Made by a program: the position numbers and the translations under genes. A stretch of 5,362 nucleotides of DNA, taken from positions 1 to 5,362 of the forward strand of contig JAJFIM010000062.1 of NCBI GenBank assembly GCA_021774995.1, in the 5' to 3' direction. Below the pieces are notes generated by a model. That model was not told where the DNA came from. It did not search any database and saw only the letters and a list, made by a program, of their open reading frames with translations. Origin of the DNA: Alphaproteobacteria bacterium (GTDB taxonomy: Bacteria; Pseudomonadota; Alphaproteobacteria; SMXP01). Below, piece by piece: positions 1-4,607 of the stretch. Position 1 is the first letter of the stretch; each line of letters starts with the position of its first letter.

Positions 1-36
1 CGTTCCGATCACGCCCCACCTTAACTTGGGTTTCAT
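1..36 (-). CDS. Divergent oxidoreductase, Gfo/Idh/MocA-like N-terminus (partial, 12 codons)
   Basis: Reading the minus strand from the CAT at 34-36 gives ATG followed by 11 sense codons, MKPKLRWGVIGT, before the window ends. The pattern of basic residues followed by R-W-G-V-I-G-T is typical of the first beta strand and the start of the glycine-rich NAD(P)-binding loop in Gfo/Idh/MocA-family oxidoreductases, which usually begin this way within the first 15 residues. A strong Shine-Dalgarno sequence (AGAAGGA on the minus strand, 45-51) lies 8 bases upstream of the start, which supports a real start codon. The substrate cannot be guessed from 12 residues. The gene is divergent from the aryl-CoA operon and may share its control region. 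Another Rossmann-fold dehydrogenase is possible. Confidence 0.6.
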   Translation of the reverse strand, partial: MKPKLRWGVIGT

Positions 37-44
37 CCCGGGTA

Positions 45-51
45 TCCTTCT
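45..51 (-). promoter_or_regulatory. Ribosome binding site of the divergent oxidoreductase
   Basis: The plus strand reads TCCTTCT, so the minus strand reads AGAAGGA, a good Shine-Dalgarno match. It sits 8 bases before the minus-strand ATG at 36-34. It is the main evidence that the 12-codon fragment at the window edge is a true gene start. Confidence 0.6.
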
Positions 52-123
52 CTCGGCGAATGACTGTTAAAATTGGCGGAAAACGGGCTTTTGACAAGCT
101 TGGACTAAAGGTCGCACGTTTCC

Positions 124-151
124 ATTTTATCCGCCACCGTCTCTTGCGCAA
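124..151 (-). promoter_or_regulatory. Candidate promoter for the divergent oxidoreductase
   Basis: On the minus strand, TTGCGC (151-146) is followed after 16 bases by TAAAAT (129-124), which is 5 of 6 to the sigma-70 -10 consensus. The -35 box is weak (TTG only). The predicted transcript start would be near 117, leaving a leader of about 80 bases before the ATG at 36. The -35 box is the same palindrome used by the candidate promoter on the other strand. This is a pattern match only. Confidence 0.35.
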
Positions 152-172
152 TATATATTTTAATCATAAAAT
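144..172 (+). promoter_or_regulatory. Candidate sigma-70 promoter of the aryl-CoA operon
   Basis: TTGCGC at 144-149 (3 of 6 to TTGACA) and TAAAAT at 167-172 (5 of 6 to TATAAT) are separated by exactly 17 bases, the preferred spacing. Transcription would start near 179-180, giving a leader of about 27 bases that carries the ribosome binding site at 195-200. The spacer and -10 box lie inside an AT-rich inverted repeat (149-179), as expected for a promoter blocked by a repressor. The perfect TTGACA at 91-96 has no acceptable -10 box at the right distance. Confidence 0.45.
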
Positions 173-179
173 AATATTG
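149..179. promoter_or_regulatory. AT-rich inverted repeat, candidate MarR operator
   Basis: The left arm at 149-162 (CAATATATATTTTA) and the right arm at 167-179 (TAAAATAATATTG) are reverse complements apart from one extra base in the left arm, around the four-base centre ATCA at 163-166. The inner core 156-173 is a perfect inverted repeat with 7-base arms, about the size of a typical MarR-family operator. It covers the spacer, the -10 box and the expected transcription start of the operon promoter. Binding by the MarR protein encoded at 3295-3801 is inferred from position and symmetry. A weak RNA hairpin is less likely because the predicted transcript starts at its right end. Confidence 0.45.
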
Positions 180-194
180 TCTCAGAGGAAATAT

Positions 195-200
195 AAGGAA
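195..200 (+). promoter_or_regulatory. Ribosome binding site that fixes the start of the first operon gene
   Basis: AAGGAA ends 6 bases before the ATG at 207. The reading frame stays open back to another ATG at 60, but that one has no Shine-Dalgarno sequence. The extra 49 codons would run through the promoter and inverted repeat, and would add a basic segment in front of what is already a complete flavoprotein N-terminus. Confidence 0.8.
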
Positions 201-206
201 TGCGTC

Positions 207-2516
207 ATGAAAGTTGCTTGTCTTGGGGGAGGTCCTGCAGGTCTCTACTTTGCGATCTCTCTAAAATTGCGCGACCCGTCTCATGAGATTATAGTATATG
301 AACGCAACCAGCCGGGCGACACGTTTGGCTGGGGCGTGGTGTTTTCCGATCAGACGATGGAGAATCTGCGTCAGAACGACGCCAAAAGCGCGCAAGCCAT
401 TCTCGATAGTTTTGCCCATTGGGACGATATTGACGTTCACATCCATGGGCAGACCACCACATCGACGGGACATGGATTTTGCGGCATCGGGCGCAAGAGG
501 TTGCTGAATATCCTTCAGGACCGCGCCAGGGATCTGGGCATTGAACTGGTTTTTGAATATGAGGTTGATGTTGAAAATGACCTGGCGGAATTTGCCGACG
601 CCGATCTTCTCATCGCGTCTGACGGCATAAACAGCAAAATCCGCAATAGATGGCCGGAAGAATTCAAAGCTAATATCGAGGTGAGGAAAAATAAGTTTCT
701 TTGGCTCGGTACGCATAAAATATTTGACGCTTTTACATTCATCTTTGAACAGACGGAACATGGCTGGATATGGGCGCACGCTTACCGCTTTGACAAAGAG
801 ACGTCCACTTTTATTGTGGAATGCGCGCAAGATACATGGGAAAAATTCGGCTTTGACGAAATGAGCCAGGATGATTGTTCCCGGCTTTGTGAAAAGCTTT
901 TTGCATCCTATCTTGATGGACAGAATTTAATGAGCAACGCCAAGCATTTGCGTGGGTCCGCCTGGCTCAATTTTTCCCGCGTATTATGCGAAAAATGGCA
1001 TCATAAAAACATCGTATTACTCGGCGATGCGGCGCATACGGCGCATTTTTCCATAGGGTCGGGCACCAAGCTTGCTTTTGAAGACGCCATCGAATTAGCT
1101 GAAACATTATCGGCGGGAAAAAAATTTGGGAGTGTGGAAGAGGGATTGGAAGCCTATCAGGAAGCCCGCCATTTGGAAGCGCTTAAAGTGCAGAGCGCAG
1201 CACGCAATTCAACAGATTGGTTTGAACACCTTGATCGGTACACTGAATTCGAACCGCTTCAATTTGCCTACTCTCTGATGACGCGCAGTCAGCGGGTAAG
1301 CCATGAAAATTTGCGCCTGCGCGATAAAGCCTGGCTTGAATCAGTCGAGGCATGGTTTGCTGGCCAAGCCACGGGCGGTGCTGTGAGCCACGCTATGCCG
1401 CCGATGTTCACGCCCTTAAGGTTGCGCGATATGGAAGTTAAAAACCGGGTCGTCGTATCGCCCATGTCGATGTATTCCGCCATTGACGGCGCCATCAACG
1501 AATTTCATCTGGTGCATTATGGCGCCCGCGCGATGGGTGGGGCGGGATTGCTTTTTACGGAAATGACGGATGTCTCGGCTGAGGGCCGGATCACGCCGGG
1601 ATGCGCTGGTTTGTACGCAGACGAACACGCCAAAGCGTGGCGCCGCGTGGTTGATTATGTCCATAACCACAGCACCGCTAAATTTGCCATTCAGTTGGGA
1701 CATTCCGGGCCCAAGGGGTCCACGCACGTCGAGTGGGAAGGCGCCGACAAACCTTTGGAAACGGGAAATTGGGAACTTATGGCGCCATCGGCCGTTCCGT
1801 GGTCGCCGGAGAATCAGACGCCGCGCCCGATGACGCGCGGCGATATGGACAAGGTGCGGGATGATTTTGTTGCCGCTGTAATAAGGGCTGAGGCGTGCGG
1901 TTTTGATATGGTGGAGCTTCACTGCGCCCATGGGTATTTGTTGTCGGCCTTCATCACGCCCTTAATGAACAAGCGCGAGGATGAATATGGAGGTTCGCTA
2001 GAAAACCGGCTGCGTTTTCCGTTGGAGGTTTTTCAGGCAATGCGCGCCGTTTGGCCTGCGCACAAGCCCATGTCGGTGCGCATCTCCGCCACGGATTGGC
2101 GCGGCGGGGATGGGATCTCGGCTGAGGACGCTGTGTTAATTTCCCAAGCCTTTGACAAGTTAGGCTGTGACTTGATTGATGTTTCCGCAGGTCAGACGTC
2201 TACTGAAGCTGAACCCATCTACGGACGGATGTTCCAGACGCCGTTTTCCGATCAAATTCGCAATGAAGGCCATATGGCGACCATGGCGGTCGGCAATATA
2301 TATGAAGTGGATCACGTCAATTCCATCATTGCCGCAGGAAGAGCGGATCTGTGCGCTTTGGGGAGGCCGCATCTCACCGACCCGGCCTGGGCGTTGCGCG
2401 CGGCGGCGGAGCAGCATTACCATGACGCGCCATGCCCGCCGCAATATTTAAGCGGTCAGGCGCAATTGGAGCGCAATCTGGAACGCCAGGGCCAGATGCT
2501 GACGCTGAACGCATGA
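207..2516 (+). CDS. Bifunctional 2-aminobenzoyl-CoA monooxygenase/reductase (salicylyl-CoA 5-hydroxylase/oxidoreductase type)
   Basis: A 769-residue cytoplasmic two-flavin fusion. Residues 1 to about 385 are an FAD aromatic hydroxylase: GGGPAG at 7-12 binds ADP, E32 ends the second strand, the DG motif is D139-G140 and the GD motif is G273-D274. Residues about 398-769 are an FMN Old Yellow Enzyme barrel of the YqjM type: H572 and H575 in HCAHGY, Y577, Q496, YGGSLENR at 594-601, R625 in VRISATD, and the phosphate-loop region near R720. In Azoarcus evansii the equivalent enzyme hydroxylates 2-aminobenzoyl-CoA at C5 with O2 and NADH and then reduces the ring to an alicyclic CoA ester. The length fits this family. 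The start at 207 was chosen for its ribosome binding site and because the FAD fold begins there. Oddities: Ser421 stands where YqjM has Cys26, and the hydroxylase half is much richer in A+T than the OYE half. Architecture is certain. Substrate is inferred, with salicylyl-CoA as the alternative. Confidence 0.93.
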   Translation: MKVACLGGGPAGLYFAISLKLRDPSHEIIVYERNQPGDTFGWGVVFSDQTMENLRQNDAKSAQAILDSFAHWDDIDVHIHGQTTTSTGHGFCGIGRKRLLNILQDRARDLGIELVFEYEVDVENDLAEFADADLLIASDGINSKIRNRWPEEFKANIEVRKNKFLWLGTHKIFDAFTFIFEQTEHGWIWAHAYRFDKETSTFIVECAQDTWEKFGFDEMSQDDCSRLCEKLFASYLDGQNLMSNAKHLRGSAWLNFSRVLCEKWHHKNIVLLGDAAHTAHFSIGSGTKLAFEDAIELAETLSAGKKFGSVEEGLEAYQEARHLEALKVQSAARNSTDWFEHLDRYTEFEPLQFAYSLMTRSQRVSHENLRLRDKAWLESVEAWFAGQATGGAVSHAMPPMFTPLRLRDMEVKNRVVVSPMSMYSAIDGAINEFHLVHYGARAMGGAGLLFTEMTDVSAEGRITPGCAGLYADEHAKAWRRVVDYVHNHSTAKFAIQLGHSGPKGSTHVEWEGADKPLETGNWELMAPSAVPWSPENQTPRPMTRGDMDKVRDDFVAAVIRAEACGFDMVELHCAHGYLLSAFITPLMNKREDEYGGSLENRLRFPLEVFQAMRAVWPAHKPMSVRISATDWRGGDGISAEDAVLISQAFDKLGCDLIDVSAGQTSTEAEPIYGRMFQTPFSDQIRNEGHMATMAVGNIYEVDHVNSIIAAGRADLCALGRPHLTDPAWALRAAAEQHYHDAPCPPQYLSGQAQLERNLERQGQMLTLNA

Positions 2517-3295
2517 CGGCGGGTCTTGAGCATAAACCCCTCGAAGGGCGCCATGCCGTGATCACCGGCGGCGGTAAAGGGATCGGCGCGGCCATCGCCG
2601 CTCGTTTGAGCGCTGAGGGGGCGCGCGTCACCCTCATGGGACGCGATGCTGAGCGTTTGGCCGCCGTGGCGCGCGATCTGGAGCACGCCCAGGCGGCGCC
2701 CATGGATGTGACCGACGAAGCGGCGGTGGAGCGCGCGTTCGGCCGCGCTGTGGAAGGAATGGGGCCGGTCGCGATACTGGTCAATAACGCCGGCGCCGCG
2801 GAATCCGCGCCGTTTAAGAAGATGGACGCCGCGCATTGGCGCGCCATGCTGGATGTGAACCTTACCGGCGCTTTTTATTGCGCCAAAGCAGTGGCGGAAC
2901 CGATGGCGCAGGCCGGATGGGGCCGGATTGTCTCAATCGCCAGCACGGCGGGCCTGAAAGGCTATGCTTATGTTGCAGCCTATTGTGCGGCAAAGCACGG
3001 ATTAATTGGGCTTACGCGCTCTTTGGCGCTGGAATACGCCAAAAAGAATATTACCGTGAACGCCGTCTGTCCTGGATATACGGATACGGATTTAGTTGCA
3101 CATTCGGTCGAAACGCTTATTAAAAAGACGGGGCGCAGTGAGACCCAAGCTTTAGGCGACCTCACCGCAGCCAATCCGCAGGGGCGTCTTGTGCGCCCGG
3201 AAGAAGTGGCCGCGGCGGTGGCCTGGCTTTGTGCGCCTTCAAGCGACGCTATCACAGGTCAATCCATCGCGGTGGCCGGGGGAGAGGTGATGTGA
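2513..3295 (+). CDS. SDR-family oxidoreductase, probable 3-hydroxyacyl-CoA dehydrogenase
   Basis: A 260-residue classical short-chain dehydrogenase of normal length. The cofactor motif TGGGKGIG is at 18-25, NNAG at 91-94, the structural Asn is N116 in DVNLTG, and the catalytic residues are S144, Y157 and K161 (YCAAK). Lys22 in the glycine motif and Arg44 after the second strand, with no acidic residue there, favour NADP(H) over NAD(H). The closing PxG region (PGYTDTD, 187-193) is also standard. The start overlaps the previous stop as ATGA (2513-2516). No good Shine-Dalgarno sequence precedes it, so translation probably depends on coupling. An in-frame ATG at 2432 lies inside the upstream gene and would add 27 unrelated residues. 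By context it oxidises or reduces a hydroxyl/keto group on the alicyclic or opened-chain CoA intermediate. The exact step is inferred. Confidence 0.92.
   Translation: MTAGLEHKPLEGRHAVITGGGKGIGAAIAARLSAEGARVTLMGRDAERLAAVARDLEHAQAAPMDVTDEAAVERAFGRAVEGMGPVAILVNNAGAAESAPFKKMDAAHWRAMLDVNLTGAFYCAKAVAEPMAQAGWGRIVSIASTAGLKGYAYVAAYCAAKHGLIGLTRSLALEYAKKNITVNAVCPGYTDTDLVAHSVETLIKKTGRSETQALGDLTAANPQGRLVRPEEVAAAVAWLCAPSSDAITGQSIAVAGGEVM
3281..3287 (+). promoter_or_regulatory. Ribosome binding site of the MarR gene
   Basis: GGAGAGG lies 7 bases before the ATG at 3295, inside the last codons of the SDR gene. It decides between ATG 3295 and the second in-frame ATG at 3301 in favour of the first. An in-frame GTG at 3292 is also close but less likely. 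Confidence 0.65.
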
Positions 3296-3801
3296 TGCAA
3301 ATGATATCCGATGTTTTGCAGGACAAATTGGGAGGCGGGGCGCCCCACTCCAAGCAATCGTTGCGTCTGTGGCTGAGATTGCTCACCTGCACCACGGTCA
3401 TGGAACGGGCAATTCGCGAAAAATTGCGCACTGAATTTGAGACCACTCTGCCCCGGTTTGACTTTTTGTCGGCGCTTGACCGTGCGCCCGATGGCCTGAC
3501 CATGGGACAGATCTCCGAGCGCCTGATGGTTTCGAACGGTAATGTTACGGGACTTGCCGCGCGGTTGGAGCAGGACGGTTTTATCGTCCGGCAGGTCACT
3601 AAGCCCGACCGGCGCACTCAATGCGTGAAGCTGACCCCCTTTGGTTATAAAGAATTTCAAAAATGGGCCCGCGCCCATGAAGGCTGGGTTGATGAAATGA
3701 TGGGACAATTGAGCGCGCCCGAAATAGAAACGCTTCTTGATCTGCTTCATAAAACTAAAATATCGATGGGACAGGCGCGCGAGAAGGATCATTCAAAATG
3801 A
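3295..3801 (+). CDS. MarR-family transcriptional regulator
   Basis: A 168-residue protein, slightly longer than the usual 140-160. Residues about 22-55 form the N-terminal dimerisation helix. The winged helix-turn-helix covers about 52-117: LTMGQISERLMVSNGNVTGL (68-87) carries the two DNA-binding helices, followed by LEQDGFIVR (91-99) and the wing KPDRRTQCVKLTPFG (103-117) with the D-R pair typical of the family. C-terminal helices complete the dimer interface. The start shares one base with the SDR stop (TGATG) and the end overlaps the next gene by ATGA. Placing the regulator third in the operon means its level rises with the enzymes, which fits an autoregulated repressor released by the pathway substrate or its CoA ester, as known for several aromatic-acid MarR proteins. 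The ligand is unknown. The inverted repeat at 149-179 is the best operator candidate here. Confidence 0.92.
   Translation: MQMISDVLQDKLGGGAPHSKQSLRLWLRLLTCTTVMERAIREKLRTEFETTLPRFDFLSALDRAPDGLTMGQISERLMVSNGNVTGLAARLEQDGFIVRQVTKPDRRTQCVKLTPFGYKEFQKWARAHEGWVDEMMGQLSAPEIETLLDLLHKTKISMGQAREKDHSK
3781..3788 (+). promoter_or_regulatory. Ribosome binding site of the crotonase-family gene
   Basis: GAGAAGGA lies 9 bases before the ATG at 3798, inside the end of the MarR gene. This gene therefore has its own initiation signal in addition to the ATGA overlap. Confidence 0.6.
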
Positions 3802-4607
3802 AGGGCGCCGCGTATAAAGCCACTCACTTTCAATGGGAGTTCGAAGCCGGAATCGGCGCGATCACGCTGAACAGGCCGGAGCGGAAAAATCCACTGACAT
3901 TTGACTCATATGCCGAATTGCGGGACCTGTTCCGCCAGTTTAACGACGCCCCAGACGTGAAAGCAATCGTGATTACGGGGGCCGGCGATAATTTCTGTTC
4001 AGGCGGAGACGTTCACGACATCATCGGCCCACTCGTGGAGATGAGCGCGCCGGAGCTGCTCAGATTTACCCGCATGACCGGCGATCTGGTCAAAGCCATG
4101 CGCGGATGTCCGCAACCCATTGTGGCCGCAATTGACGGCGTGTGCGCCGGGGCGGGCGCCATACTGGCGATGGCGTCTGATCTGCGTTACGGGACATCGC
4201 AAGCGAAAGTGGCTTTCCTGTTCAACCGGGTTGGGCTGGCGGGATGCGATATGGGGGCCTGTGCGATCCTGCCCCGGATCATCGGCCAGGGACGCGCGGC
4301 GGAATTATTATTCACAGGGCGCGGGCTTGGCGGGGAGGAAGCTGAACGCTGGGGCTTTTTCAATAAATTATGTTCCCGCGAGGGTTTGTTAGAGACAGCG
4401 CGGATCACAGCGCGGCGCCTGGCGGACGGCCCTAATTTTGCCAACGCCATGACCAAAAACCAACTCAATATGGAATGGGATATGAGTCTCGACGCGGCAA
4501 TTGAGGCTGAGGCGCAAGCTCAATCCATCTGTATGCAGACGGAAGATTTTAGGCGGGCGTATGAGGCGTTTGTTAAAAAGCAAAAGCCGGTGTTTGAGGG
4601 CAATTAA
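3798..4607 (+). CDS. Crotonase-family enzyme, annotated type enoyl-CoA hydratase/isomerase, catalytic residues atypical
   Basis: A 269-residue single-domain crotonase-fold protein of normal length. ITLNRPERKNPLTF (22-35) is the family's N-terminal signature, FCSGGDV (66-72) supplies the first oxyanion-hole amide and the CAGAGAILA segment (116-124) the second. By hand alignment with rat mitochondrial enoyl-CoA hydratase, the two catalytic glutamates (Glu144, Glu164) correspond to Ile122 and Arg144, so ordinary hydratase chemistry is doubtful. Instead Asp151, in GLAGCDMG, falls where PaaG (ring 1,2-epoxyphenylacetyl-CoA isomerase) has its catalytic Asp in GLIPDCGG. The AGAG segment also matches PaaG. 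In this operon it could isomerise, hydrate or hydrolytically open the alicyclic ring made by the first enzyme. Start ATG 3798 overlaps the MarR stop as ATGA. Family is certain, reaction is not. Confidence 0.93.
   Translation: MKGAAYKATHFQWEFEAGIGAITLNRPERKNPLTFDSYAELRDLFRQFNDAPDVKAIVITGAGDNFCSGGDVHDIIGPLVEMSAPELLRFTRMTGDLVKAMRGCPQPIVAAIDGVCAGAGAILAMASDLRYGTSQAKVAFLFNRVGLAGCDMGACAILPRIIGQGRAAELLFTGRGLGGEEAERWGFFNKLCSREGLLETARITARRLADGPNFANAMTKNQLNMEWDMSLDAAIEAEAQAQSICMQTEDFRRAYEAFVKKQKPVFEGN
4596..4600 (+). promoter_or_regulatory. Ribosome binding site of the acyl-CoA dehydrogenase gene
   Basis: GAGGG ends 6 bases before the ATG at 4607, inside the last codons of the crotonase gene. It supports ATG 4607 as the start although that codon shares its first base with the preceding TAA. 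Confidence 0.6.

Noticed and set aside
91..96. A perfect TTGACA -35 box on the plus strand
   Set aside because: At 16-18 bases downstream the sequence is CGCACG, GCACGT or CACGTT, none of which resembles a -10 box. The palindrome CAAGCTTG next to it is only 8 bases and was not judged significant.
60..206. A 49-codon N-terminal extension of the first operon gene starting at ATG 60
   Set aside because: The frame is open, but ATG 60 has no ribosome binding site, the extension runs through the candidate promoter and inverted repeat, and the FAD-binding fold begins exactly at ATG 207, which has a good Shine-Dalgarno sequence.
261..830. A 189-codon minus-strand open frame
   Set aside because: It lies wholly inside the hydroxylase domain, has no recognisable motif, and the plus-strand protein shows complete FAD motifs across the same bases.
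1416..1931. A 171-codon minus-strand open frame
   Set aside because: It is antisense to the OYE domain and rich in Arg, His and Pro as expected of a shadow frame. No domain is recognisable.
2374..2847. A 157-codon minus-strand open frame across the junction of the first two genes
   Set aside because: It is antisense to two well-supported genes and has Ala/Arg/Pro-rich low-complexity content. It is an artefact of the GC-rich codons there.
3259..3792. A 177-codon minus-strand open frame opposite the MarR gene
   Set aside because: The plus-strand protein is a clear winged-helix regulator with its own ribosome binding site. The minus frame shows no domain.
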